The position numbers and the translations under genes are program-made. Below, in pieces: positions 12,601 to 23,985 of a DNA stretch of 64,000 nucleotides (the first letter of the stretch is position 1; every line of letters begins with the position of its first letter). Below the pieces are notes generated by a model, which saw only the letters and a program-made list of their open reading frames with translations, did no database searches and was not told where the DNA came from. Origin of the DNA: Mimachlamys varia (Eukaryota > Mollusca > Bivalvia > Pectinida > Pectinidae); contig OX392532.1 in the NCBI GenBank assembly GCA_947623455.1, positions 2,728,001 to 2,792,000 of the forward strand, written 5' to 3'.

Positions 12601-15600
12601 GCTGTACATTGCGTTACTGTAATGGCTAATTATCTCGAGAACAGTAGGTATTTTGTATATACGCTGTACATTGCGTTACTGTAATGGCTAATTATCTCGA
12701 GAACAGTAGGTATTTTGTATATACACTGTACATTGCGTTACTGTAATGGCTAATTATCTCGAGAACAGTAGGTGTATATACACTGTACACTGCGTTACTG
12801 TAATGGCTAATTATCTTGAGAACAGTAGGTGTATATACGCTGTACATTGCGTTACTGTACCTGTCATGGCTAATTATCTTGAGAACAGTTGGTATTTTGT
12901 ATATATGCTGTACACTGCGTTACTGTAATGGCTAATTATCTCGAGAACAGTAGGTGTATATACACTGTACACTGCGTTACTGTAATGGCTAATTATCTCG
13001 AGAACAGTTGGTATTTTGTATATATGCTGTATACTGTGTCACTGTAATGGCTAATTATCTTGAGAACAGTAGGTGTATATACACTGTACACTGCGTTACT
13101 GTAATAGCTAATTATCTCGAGAACAGTAGGTGTATATACACTGTACATTGCGTTACTGTACCTGTCATGGCTAATTATCTTGAGAACAGTAGGTGTATAT
13201 ACGCTATACATTGCGTTACTGTAATGGCTAATTATCTCGAGAACAGTTGGTATTTTGTATATATGCTGTATACTGTGTCACTGTAATGGCTAATTATCTT
13301 GAGAACAGTAGGTGTATATACACTGTACATTGCGTTACTGTAATGGCTAATTATCTCGAGAACAGTTGGTATTTTGTATATATACTGTACATTGCGTTAC
13401 TGTAATGGCTAATTATCTCGAGAACAGTTGGTATTTTGTATATATGCTGTACATTGCGTTACTGTCATGGCTAATTATCTTGAGAACAGTAGGTGTATAT
13501 ACGCTATACATTGCGTTACTGTAATGGCTAATTATCTCGAGAACAGTTGGTATTTTGTATATATACTGTACATTGCGTTACTGTAATGGCTAATTATCTC
13601 GAGAACAGTTGGTATTTTGTATATATGCTGTACGCTGCGTTACTGTCATGGCTAATTATCTTGAGAACAGTAGGTGTATATATACTGTACACTGCGTTAC
13701 TGTAATGGCTAATTATCTCGAGAACAGTAGGTATTTTGTATATACACTGTACATTGCGTTACTGTAATGGCTAATTATCTCGAGAACAGTAGGTATTTTA
13801 TATATACACTGTACATTGCGTTACTGTAATGGCTAATTATCTCGAGAACAGTAGATGTATATACACTGTACACTGCGTTACTGTAATGGCTAATTATCTC
13901 GAGAACAGTAGGTGTATATACGCTGTACACTGCGTTACTGTAATGGCTAATATAATTATCTCGAGAACAGTAGGTATTTTGTATATACACTGTACATTGC
14001 GTTACTGTAATGGCTAATTATCTCGAGAACAGTAGGTATTTTGTATATACGCTGTACATTGCGTTACTGTAATGGCTAATTATCTCGAGAACAGTAGGTA
14101 TTTTGTATATACGCTGTACATTGCGTTACTGTAATGGCTAATTATCTCGAGAACAGTAGGTATTTTGTATATACGCTGTACATTGCGTTACTGTAATGGC
14201 TAATTATCTCGAGAACAGTAGGTATTTTGTATATATACTGTACATTGCGTTACTGTAATGGCTAATTATCTCGAGAACAGTAGGTATTTTGTATATACAC
14301 TGTACATTGCGTTACTGTAATGGCTAATTATCTCGAGAACAGTAGGTATTTTGTATATACACTGTACACTGCGTTACTGTAATGGCTAATTATCTCGAGA
14401 ACAGTAGGTATTTTGTATATACGCTGTACACTGCGTTACTGTAATGGCTAATTATCTCGAGAACAGTAGGTATTTTGTATATACGCTGTACACTGCGTTA
14501 CTGTAATGGCTAATTATCTCGAGAACAGTAGGTGTATATACGCTGTACATTGCTTTACTGTAATGGCTAATTATCTCGAGAACAGTAGGTATTTTGTATA
14601 TACACTGTACATTGCGTTACTGTAATGGCTAATTATCTCGAGAACAGTAGGTGTATATACGCTGTACATTGCGTTACTGTAATGGCTAATTATCTTGAGA
14701 ACAGTAGGTATTTTCACTATTTTGTATATACACTGTATGTTGCGTTACTGTAATGGCTAATTATCTCGAGAACAGTAGGTATTTTGTATATACACTGTAC
14801 ATTGCGTTACTGTAATGGCTAATTATCTTGAGAACAGTAGGTGTATATACACTGTACATTGCGTTACTGTAATGGCTAATTATCTCGAGAACAGTAGGTG
14901 TATATACACTGTACATTGCGTTACTGTAATGGCTAATTATCTCGAGAACAGTAGGTATTTTCACTATTTTGTATATACACTGTATGTTGCGTTACTGTAA
15001 TGGCTAATTATCTCGAGAACAGTAGGTATTTTGTATATACACTGTACATTGCGTTACTGTAATGGCTAATTATCTCGAGAACAGTAGGTGTATATACGCT
15101 GTACATTGCGTTACTGTACCTGTCATGGCTAATTATCTTGAGAACAGTAGGTATTTTGTATATATGCTGTACACTGCGTTACTGTAATGGCTAATTATCT
15201 CGAGAACAGTAGGTGTATATATGCTGTACACTGCGTTACTGTAATGGCTAATTATCTTGAGAACAGTAGGTGTATATACACTGTACATTGCGTTACTGTA
15301 ATGGCTAATTATCTTGAGAACAGTAGGTATTTTGTATATATACTGTACATTGCGTTACTGTAATGGCTAATTATCTCGAGAACAGTAGGTATTTTGTATA
15401 TACGCTGTACCTTGCGTTACTGTAATGGCTAATTATCTTGAGAACAGTAGGTGTATATACACTGTACATTGCGTTACTGTAATGGCTAATTATCTCGAGA
15501 ACAGTTGGTATTTTGTATATATGCTGTACACTGCGTTACTGTAATGGCTAATTATCTCGAGAACAGTAGGTGTATATACGCTGTACCTTGCGTTACTGTA

Positions 15601-18600
15601 ATGGCTAATTATCTCGAGAACAGTTGGTATTTTGTATATATGCTGTACACTGCGTTACTGTAATGGCTAATTATCTCGAGAACAGTAGGTATTTTCACTA
15701 TTTTGTATATACACTGTATGTTGCGTTACTGTAATGGCTAATTATCTCGAGAACAGTAGGTATTTTGTATATACACTGTACATTGCGTTACTGTAATGGC
15801 TAATTATCTCGAGAACAGTAGGTGTATATACGCTGTACATTGCGTTACTGTACCTGTCATGGCTAATTATCTTGAGAACAGTAGGTATTTTGTATATATG
15901 CTGTACACTGCGTTACTGTAATGGCTAATTATCTCGAGAACAGTAGGTATTTTGTATATATGCTGTACACTGCGTTACTGTAATGGCTAATTATCTTGAG
16001 AACAGTAGGTGTATATACACTGTACATTGCGTTACTGTAATGGCTAATTATCTTGAGAACAGTAGGTATTTTGTATATATACTGTACATTGCGTTACTGT
16101 AATGGCTAATATCTCGAGAACAGTAGGTATTTTGTATATACGCTGTACCTTGCGTTACTGTAATGGCTAATTATCTTGAGAACAGTAGGTGTATATACAC
16201 TGTACATTGCGTTACTGTAATGGCTAATTATCTCGAGAACAGTTGGTATTTTGTATATATGCTGTACACTGCGTTACTGTAATGGCTAATTATCTCGAGA
16301 ACAGTAGGTGTATATACGCTGTACATTGCGTTACTGTAATGGCTAATTATCTCGAGAACAGTAGGTGTATATACGCTGTACACTGCGTTACTGTAATGGC
16401 TAATTATCTCGAGAACAGTAGGTGTATATACGCTGTACACTGCGTTACTGTAATGGCTAATTATCTTGAGAACAGTAGGTGTATATACACTGTACATTGC
16501 GTTACTGTAATGGCTAATTATCTTGAGAACAGTAGGTGTATATACACTGTACATTGCGTTACTGTAATGGCTAATTATCTTGAGAACAGTAGGTGTATAT
16601 ACACTGTACATTGCGTTACTGTAATGGCTAATTATCTTGAGAACAGTAGGTATTTTGTATATACACTGTACACTGCGTTACTGTAATGGCTAATTATCTT
16701 GAGAACAGTTGGTATTTTGTATATATGCTGTACACTGCGTTACTGTAATGGCTAATTATCTCGAGAACAGTAGGTGTATATACGCTGTACACTGCGTTAC
16801 TGTAATGGCTAATTATCTTGAGAACAGTAGGTGTATATACGCTGTACACTGCGTTACTGTAATGGCTAATTATCTCGAGAACAGTAGGTGTATATACACT
16901 GTACACTGCGTTACTGTAATGGCTAATTATCTCGAGAACAGAAGGTGTATATACACTGTACACTGCGTTACTGTAATGGCTAATTATCTCGAGAACAGAA
17001 GGTGTATATACACTGTACACTGCGTTACTGTAATGGCTAATTATCTCGAGAACAGTAGGTGTATATACACTGTACATTGCGTTACTGTAATGGCTAATTA
17101 TCTCGAGAACAGAAGGTGTATATACACTGTACATTGCGTTACTGTAATGGCTAATTATCTCGAGAACAGTAGGTATTTTCACTATTTTGTATATACACTG
17201 TACATTGCGTTACTGTAATGGCTAATTATCTCGAGAACAGTTGGTATTTTGTATATATGCTGTATACTGTGTCACTGTAATGGCTAATTATCTTGAGAAC
17301 AGTAGGTATTTTGTATATACGATGTACATTGCGTTACTGTAATGGCTAATTATCTTGAGAACAGTAGGTATTTTGTATATACACTGTACATTGCGTTACT
17401 GTAATGGCTAATTATCTCGAGAACAGTAGGTATTTTGTATATACACTGTACATTGCGTTACTGTAATGGCTAATTATCTTGAGAACAGTAGGTGTATATA
17501 CACTGTACACTGCGTTACTGTAATGGCTAATTATCTCGAGAACAGTTGGTATTTTGTATATACGCTGTACACTGCGTTACTGTAATGGCTAATTATCTCG
17601 AGAACAGTAGGTGTATATACACTGTACATTGCGTTACTGTAATGGCTAATTATCTCGAGAACAGTAGGTATTTTGTATATACGCTGTACACTGCGTTACT
17701 GTAATGGCTAATTATCTCGAGAACAGTAGGTGTATATACACTGTACACTGCGTTACTGTAATGGCTAATTATCTCGAGAACAGTAGGTATTTTGTATATA
17801 CACTGTACACTGCGTTACTGTAATGGCTAATTATCTCGAGAACAGTAGGTGTATATACACTGTACACTGCGTTACTGTAATGGCTAATTATCTCGAGAAC
17901 AGTAGGTATTTTGTATATATACGCTGTACACTGCGTTACTGTAATGGCTAATTATCTCGAGAACAGTAGGTGTATATACACTGTACACTGCGTTACTGTA
18001 ATGGCTAATTATCTCGAGAACAGTAGGTATTTTGTATATACGCTGTACACTGCGTTACTGTAATGGCTTATTATCTCGAGAACAGTAGGTGTATATACGC
18101 TGTACACTGCGTTACTGTAATGGCTAATTATCTCGAGAACAGTAGGTGTATATACGCTGTACATTGCGTTACTGTAATGGCTAATTATCTCGAGAACAGT
18201 AGGTATTTTGTATATACGCTGTACATTGCGTTACTGTAATTGCTAATTATCTCGAGAACAGTAGGTATTTTGTATATACACTGTACATTGCGTTACTGTA
18301 ATGGCTAATTATCTCGAGAACAGTAGGTGTATATACACTGTACACTGCGTTACTGTAATGGCTAATTATCTTGAGAACAGTAGGTGTATATACGCTGTAC
18401 ATTGCGTTACTGTACCTGTCATGGCTAATTATCTTGAGAACAGTTGGTATTTTGTATATATGCTGTACACTGCGTTACTGTAATGGCTAATTATCTCGAG
18501 AACAGTAGGTGTATATATGCTGTACACTGCGTTACTGTAATGGCTAATTATCTCGAGAACAGTAGGTATTTTGTATATATGCTGTATACTGTGTCACTGT

Positions 18601-21600
18601 AATGGCTAATTATCTTGAGAACAGTAGGTGTATATACACTGTACACTGCGTTACTGTAATAGCTAATTATCTCGAGAACAGTTGGTATTTTGTATATATG
18701 CTGTATACTGTGTCACTGTAATGGCTAATTATCTTGAGAACAGTAGGTGTATATACACTGTACACTGCGTTACTGTAATAGCTAATTATCTCGAGAACAG
18801 TAGGTGTATATACACTGTACATTGCGTTACTGTACCTGTCATGGCTAATTATCTTGAGAACAGTAGGTGTATATACGCTATACATTGCGTTACTGTAATG
18901 GCTAATTATCTCGAGAACAGTTGGTATTTTGTATATATGCTGTATACTGTGTCACTGTAATGGCTAATTATCTTGAGAACAGTAGGTGTATATACACTGT
19001 ACATTGCGTTACTGTAATGGCTAATTATCTCGAGAACAGTTGGTATTTTGTATATATACTGTACATTGCGTTACTGTAATGGCTAATTATCTCGAGAACA
19101 GTTGGTATTTTGTATATATGCTGTACATTGCGTTACTGTCATGGCTAATTATCTTGAGAACAGTGGGTGTATATACGCTATACATTGCGTTACTGTAATG
19201 GCTAATTATCTCGAGAACAGTTGGTATTTTGTATATATACTGTACATTGCGTTACTGTAATGGCTAATTATCTCGAGAACAGTTGGTATTTTGTATATAT
19301 GCTGTACGCTGCGTTACTGTCATGGCTAATTATCTTGAGAACAGTAGGTGTATATATACTGTACACTGCGTTACTGTAATGGCTAATTATCTCGAGAACA
19401 GTAGGTATTTTGTATATACACTGTACATTGCGTTACTGTAATGGCTAATTATCTCGAGAACAGTAGGTATTTTATATATACACTGTACATTGCGTTACTG
19501 TAATGGCTAATTATCTCGAGAACAGTAGATGTATATACACTGTACACTGCGTTACTGTAATGGCTAATTATCTCGAGAACAGTAGGTGTATATATACTGT
19601 ACACTGCGTTACTGTAATGGCTAATTATCTCGAGAACAGTAGGTATTTTGTATAAACGCTGTACATTGCGTTACTGTAATGGCTAATTATCTCGAGAACA
19701 GTAGGTGTATATATACTGTACACTGCGTTACTGTAATGGCTAATTATCTCGAGAACAGTAGGTGTATATATACTGTACACTGCGTTACTGTAATGGCTAA
19801 TTATCTCGAGAACAGTTGGTATTTTGTATATACACTGTACATTGCGTTACTGTAATGGCTAATTATCTCGAGAACAGTAGGTATTTTATATATACACTGT
19901 ACATTGCGTTACTGTAATGGCTAATTATCTCGAGAACAGTAGATGTATATACACTGTACACTGCGTTACTGTAATGGCTAATATAATTATCTCGAGAACA
20001 GTAGGTATTTTGTATATACACTGTACATTGCGTTACTGTAATGGCTAATTATCTCGAGAACAGTAGGTATTTTGTATATACGCTGTACATTGCGTTACTG
20101 TAATGGCTAATTATCTCGAGAACAGTAGGTATTTTGTATATACGCTGTACATTGCGTTACTGTAATGGCTAATTATCTCGAGAACAGTAGGTATTTTGTA
20201 TATATACTGTACATTGCGTTACTGTAATGGCTAATTATCTCGAGAACAGTAGGTATTTTGTATATACACTGTACATTGCGTTACTGTAATGGCTAATTAT
20301 CTCGAGAACAGTAGGTATTTTGTATATACGCTGTACATTGCGTTACTGTAATGGCTAATTATCTCGAGAACAGTAGGTATTTTGTATATACACTGTACAT
20401 TGCGTTACTGTAATGGCTAATTATATCGAGAACAGTAGGTATTTTGTGTGTACGCTGTATACTGTGTCACTGTAATGGCTAATTATCTCGAGAACAGTAG
20501 GTATTTTGTATATACGCTGCTATCCAAAAGTTCTGTTACACACAGTGGAAAAGCAGTGGAAAACTTTGCCCGAATGTTTTTGCCCTAATGAACTATTAAT
20601 GTTGTACATTAAGATAGAGAGAGTGTGATTGCCCCGGTTAACTTATTGTACCTTGGTACTTTAGGGGGATTGTGGTTGCTATGGAGAAGTCACTAGTTTG
20701 TGTTTTACCTTGGTACTTTAGGGGGATTTTGGTTGCCCCTGTTAACTTGTGTTGTACCTTGGTACTTTCGGGGGATAATGGTTGCCCCTGTTAACTTGTG
20801 TTTTACCTTGGTACTGTAGGGGGAATGTGGTTGCTATGGAGAAGTCTCTAGTTTGTGCCAAGACCCAGTTACAGGCCCTAGTGACCCAGGTCCGGACCTT
20901 CCTGGACATGCACCAAGTGATCTCCGCTGGACCCTTCCTCTACGCCTTCATACAAGAGGTACATTTTACTCTGCAACTTGCTGAACTTTGCAACAATTAT
21001 CTTAACTTTGACAGGAAGATCCATGCCAATGTAAAATGAAAATGGTGAAAATTTATATCTTGACCAACACTTCCCCCCCCCTCCTAGCTATTCTCTCATC
21101 TGATTTCATCTTCAGGACCTGTGCTATTAAAAGCTTTGTCTTTCTCTGAAGTTAACCGCTGTGCAATAAAAGCTTTCTCTCAATATAAGTGCTGTGGAAA
21201 TCATTTCTATGAACTTCTCTTTGTGTGTAGGGTACCGCGGATGTGAAGTTTTTCTCCACACCTCAGTGTCTGATGAGGCTGGCCAGGTTTACACAGGAGG
21301 CTCACTGCTCAGTGGTAAGTTACATCTACTGGTCAGTGTCTGATGAGGCTGGCCAAGTTTACACAGGAGGCTCACTGCTCAGTGGTAAGTTACATATACT
21401 GGTCAGTGTCTGATGAGGCTGGCCAGGTTAACACAGGAGGCTCACTGCTCTGTGGTAAGTTACATCTACTAGTCAGTGTCTGGTGAGGCTGGCCAGGTTA
21501 ACACAAGAGGCTCACTGCTCAGTGGTAAGTTACATCTACTGGTCAGTGTCTGATGAGGCTGGCCAGGTTCACACAGGAGGCTCACTGCTCAGTGGTAAGT

Positions 21601-23798
21601 TACATCTACTGGTCAGTGTCTGATGAGGCTGGCCAGGTTTACACAGGAGGCTCACTGCTCTGTGGTAAGTTACATCTACTGGTCAGTGTCTGATGAGGCT
21701 GGCCAGGTTCACACAGGAGGCTCACTGCTCTGTGGTAAGTTACATCTACTGGTCAGTGTCTGATGAGGCTGGCCAGGTTCACACAGGAGGCTCACTGCTC
21801 TGTGGTAAGTTACATCTACTAGTCAGTGTCTGGTGAGGCTGGCCAGGTTCACACAGGAGGCTCACTGCTCTGTGGTAAGTTACATCTACTAGTCAGTGTC
21901 TGGTGAGGCTGGCCAGGTTAATACAGGAGGCTCACTGCTCTGTGGTAAGTTACATCTACTAGTCAGTGTCTGGTGAGGCTGGCCAGGTTTACACAGGAGG
22001 CTCACTGCTCTGTGGTAAGTTACATCTACTGGTCAGTGTCCACATATGCTATAGTGGTATATAAATACACTGTTTTGTGGTAAGTTACATAATTATTATA
22101 CTGGTCAGTGTCCACAGATGATATAGTGGTATACATACACTGTTTTGTGGTAAGTTACATCTACTAGTCAGTGTCCACATATGTTATAGTGGTATACATA
22201 CACTGCTCTGTGGTAAGTTACATATAGCGGTCAGTGACCACAGATGTTATAGTGGTATATACATACACTGCTCTGTGGTAAGTTACATCTACTGGTCAGT
22301 GTCTGCAGATGATATAGTGGTATACAAAAACTGCTCTGTGGTAAGTTTTGTACTGGCTCATTCATTTCATAGTGGGAGATTGAGGTGCCAGTAGGGGACA
22401 TGTATTGATTGGTCAGTCATTAATCTGAAGGTATAAAATTGGACCTAGGACCTCAGTCATGTAAATCTGAAGGCATGATAAAATTGGACCAAAGACTTCA
22501 GTCATGTAAATCTGAAGGCATGATAAAAGTGGACCAAAGACTTCAGTCATGTAATAAATATAAACTTTATTTATTTTACAACAATTATGAAACAAGTTAT
22601 ACAACTTATATTAATCACTCTTGTTGGCCCGGATATTAGCGTGCGAGGGGGTCTTATTGTGGGAGGAAACCGGAGTACCCGGAGAAAACCCACGTAGTCG
22701 GGCAGGTGACCCCATACCTTTTCACGTCCGGACGGGGAGTCGAACCCCGGCCGCCTTGGTGAAAGGCAAGTGCGCTATCCACTGCACCACCCGACCACCC
22801 TGTGAACATGTAAACCTGAAGGCTTGATATAATAGGATCAAGGACTTCAGTCATACTCTGTCCTCACGTTTTATCCTATTTGTATTACCAGAGTCGTAAC
22901 AAGCGTGCACGGTCGATGCCGCTGGTGTTAGGAGCCCCGTTAGACAGTGAACAGGGTACAACCCTGGTGATTGGTATCCCACCCCTACAGCTCGACGACG
23001 AGAGGAAAAAGTGAGTACTCTTACAACCATAAAACAAAATAATGTCCAGGTTACTAGGGTTGGGAAATATGAGATCGTGTGTAACATAATTTACGATATT
23101 ACATTTAATGTTTGCTTGGTATGACCTAATTAATTGGAGAGCCTCGCACTTTATGTCGAGTGAAAGTGTTTTGGTTTATAGACCACTGTTAAAGCTGTAG
23201 TAAATCCGATGTTACTGTACCTGATGATTTGAATGTCATGCTGTAGATTCGGATGTTCACACTAACGTTTTGTGTTTGTAGTTTCTTTGGGAAAGCGTTT
23301 GAACAGGCTGCTGTTGGTTCCAATGCCCGTACTTTACTCGACAGCTTTGACACTTTTAGTAAGTATTTGAAAACCTTTGAAGTACAGATTTTAATTTACC
23401 TAACTGACTCTGCATGAAACATAGTCCTGAGGTTGAACATCTTTTTTTGCATTTTTTTTAAAATTACATTTCTATATACAGTCAAACCTGCCTTAACGAC
23501 CACCTGTATTAAGAGACCACCTGTCATATGTGACCTTTATCGTTGCCTCCCTTTGAAGGTCACATATGACAGGTTTGACTGTATATATTTACTCTGCCAA
23601 GTTGTGGCTATGTTACTGTAATTAAATCTAACATGTTATTGCTCAATTTTCTCCATTTGTGATTTGGTTGCACGAAATATAACTCATCCTGCATGTTTGT
23701 GTGATTTTGAAAACATGTTATTTTCTGTTTCAGTTGTGGAAATGAAGACAGAAGATAAGAGCAAGTTCTTTGATGCCCTGATTAGTTTACTGCAGTAA
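3663..23798 (+). CDS. CDC45: CDC45 DNA replication initiation factor, C-terminal part (nine exons; 5' exons outside window)
   Basis: CDC45 is a RecJ-fold subunit of the nuclear CMG (Cdc45-MCM-GINS) replicative helicase. Exons I read: 3663-3851, 4332-4430, 5884-5995, 6410-6465, 20820-20958, 21231-21314, 22892-23010, 23282-23358, 23734-23798 (TAA 23796-23798). All introns are GT-AG and the frame is continuous for 312 codons. Recognisable family stretches are LPLYRHWSLFESIC and LKGQKRLHEFLAEMG (exon 1 here), SAGPFLYAFIQEGTADVKFF (exons 5-6), NFFGKAFEQAA (exon 8) and the terminal DKSKFFDALISLL. Human CDC45 is 566 aa, so roughly the first 250 residues are encoded before position 1. The 14.4-kb intron 6466-20819 is nearly all tandem repeat. 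Four exon edges (3663, 5995, 20820, 21314) are copied into the adjoining intron. The promoter is not in the window. Identity is confident; exact borders rest on frame and consensus sites only. Confidence 0.95.
4570..5440. repeat. 30-bp minisatellite in a CDC45 intron
   Basis: About 29 tandem copies of a 29-30-bp unit built on AATAGTGTGTATCCTTTAT and TTGTACCGTTA. There are two main sequence types (CCTTTATTTGTACC and TCTTCATTCGTACTG) that alternate in the left half. Several later copies lack one base (GTACCTTAAATAG). It lies between exons 4332-4430 and 5884-5995. I see no match to an exon. The long open frames on both strands come from the 30-bp period (10 codons). Confidence 0.95.
5980..6065 (+). 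repeat. Short degenerate repeat of a CDC45 splice donor (about 29 bp, three copies)
   Basis: The exon end CTGGAGTCTATT|gtaagtactaag is followed by CTTGGAGTCTTATCgtaagtactaag and then TGGGGTCCGTCgtaagtccta. The GTAAGT donor is kept in each copy while the exon part decays. This is the smallest case of the exon-edge duplication seen at 1-3662 and 21315-22350. Confidence 0.75.
6750..7229 (-). mobile_element. 3' end of a non-LTR retrotransposon (LINE reverse transcriptase C-terminus)
   Basis: The minus strand has an open frame from about 7229 to a stop at 6762-6764. It contains the motif series typical of the C-terminal end of many invertebrate LINE reverse-transcriptase proteins: LFGSETWPM, ADARMIRSMCR, LTWFGHVERK, GRPKKTWDATIAEDL and DAQDRRGW. 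After the stop comes a (TGA)n simple tail (CAT units on the + strand, 6751-6764), as is usual at LINE 3' ends. No RT catalytic core is present, so it is a 5'-truncated dead copy. The open frame runs directly into the first unit of the 13.3-kb array, so the array either replaced or grew out of the truncation point. It lies antisense in a CDC45 intron. Confidence 0.85.
7230..20520. repeat. 13.3-kb satellite-like array of 57/62-bp units with internal higher-order duplication
   Basis: About 220 tandem copies with core TGCGTTACTGTAATGGC, TAATTATCTCGAGAACAGTAGGT and GTATATACRCTGTACA. Length classes: 57 bp (no insert), 62 bp (ATTTT inserted after AGGT), about 71 bp (ATTTTCACTATTTT inserted), and a +6 variant TGTACCTGTCATGG. 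Most copies hold the palindrome TCTCGAGA; a common variant is CTTGAG. Rare marker variants (GCTTTACTG at about 8850/14550; TAATAGCTAATT at about 13100/18780; TTTTATATATACAC at about 13795/19470) recur at a spacing of about 5.55-5.7 kb, so roughly 8.7-13.95 kb was duplicated as 14.4-19.56 kb. The array fills the CDC45 intron between exons ending 6465 and starting 20820. The 57-bp unit is 19 codons, which explains the repetitive frames on both strands; none is a gene. Confidence 0.97.
20628..20857 (+). repeat. Degenerate repeat of a CDC45 splice acceptor (about 50-57 bp, three copies before the exon)
   Basis: ACCTTGGTACTTTAG followed by GGGGRTTGTGGTTGC-type sequence recurs at about 20650, 20707 and 20756, before the genuine acceptor GGTACTGTAG|G at 20819/20820. 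The first copy carries about 37 bp that match the start of the exon (GGTTGCTATGGAGAAGTC) with two differences. The other two keep only the acceptor and the first few exon bases. One copy has lost its AG (TTTCGGGGG). Exon-edge sequence has therefore been duplicated on the intron side of the acceptor. Confidence 0.85.
21315..22350 (+). repeat. 70-bp tandem array of a CDC45 exon 3' edge plus splice donor
   Basis: Ten further copies follow the functional exon end at 21314. Each contains about 50 bp of exon (CAGTGTCTGATGAGGCTGG ... CTCACTGCTCAGTG), the donor GTAAGT and TTACATCTACTGGT. From about 22035 the exon part is replaced by CACATATGCTATAGTGGTAT-like sequence, but five or six more copies of TGTGGTAAGTTACAT remain. 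The frame fits only the first donor (21314/21315), because the next exon (22892) is phase 0. Using a later donor would add multiples of 70 nt. Confidence 0.95.
22414..22857. repeat. About 42-bp repeat (four copies) interrupted by a SINE
   Basis: Copies with CTGAAGGCATGATAAAA, TTGGACCAAAGACTTCAG and TCATGTAA are at 22424-22554, and a fourth diverged copy is at about 22808-22855. The SINE at 22555-22803 sits exactly between copies. Confidence 0.75.
22555..22803 (-). mobile_element. tRNA-derived SINE
   Basis: Read on the minus strand, the 5' end at about 22800 has a pol III A box (TGGTGCAGTGG) and, 3' of it, a B box (GGTTCGACTCC) in a tRNA-like context. A conserved central block follows (GTTTTCTCCGGGTACTCCGG, then TTTCCTCCCAC), then an AT-rich tail ending in TAAAATAAATAAAG near 22565. 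The flanking CATGTAA on both sides looks like a target-site duplication. The central block resembles the conserved domains shared by metazoan SINE superfamilies (a MetaSINE-type assignment is my inference). Confidence 0.8.
23473..23587. mobile_element. MITE with perfect 18-bp terminal inverted repeats
   Basis: Termini TATATACAGTCAAACCTG (23473-23490) and CAGGTTTGACTGTATATA (23570-23587) are exact reverse complements. A second inverted pair, CCTGTCATATGTGACCTT and AAGGTCACATATGACAGG, lies inside the right half. The TA borders fit a Tc1/mariner-type non-autonomous element. It is in the CDC45 intron between exons 23282-23358 and 23734. Confidence 0.85.
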
Positions 23799-23825
23799 CA
23801 GAACAAGGCTGTGCCAGTGTGTAAA

Positions 23826-23985
23826 CACAGAACTGGATCACACCAAACTGGTTCACACCTAACTGGTTCACACCAAACTGGTTCACATCGAACTGGTTCA
23901 CACAGAACTGGTTCACACCTAACTGGATCACACCAAACTGGTTCACATCGAACTGGTTCTCACCGAACTGGTTCACAAGGATGTT
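23826..23985 (+). repeat. 15-bp minisatellite in the CDC45 3' UTR
   Basis: About eleven copies of AACTGGTTCACACCR start 28 bp after the CDC45 stop codon, so they should be in the mature mRNA. 15 is a multiple of three, so the frame after the stop stays open in some registers. Confidence 0.9.

Noticed and set aside
8159..18960. Many 60-170-codon frames reading MANYLENS-type repeats on + and IISHYSNA-type on -
   Set aside because: The 57-bp unit equals 19 codons. Frames end wherever a 62-bp unit occurs, which shows that there is no reading-frame constraint.
21315..22030. Extra CDC45 exons in the 70-bp array
   Set aside because: The copies have donors but no acceptors and the unit length breaks the frame; only the first copy continues properly into the exon at 22892.
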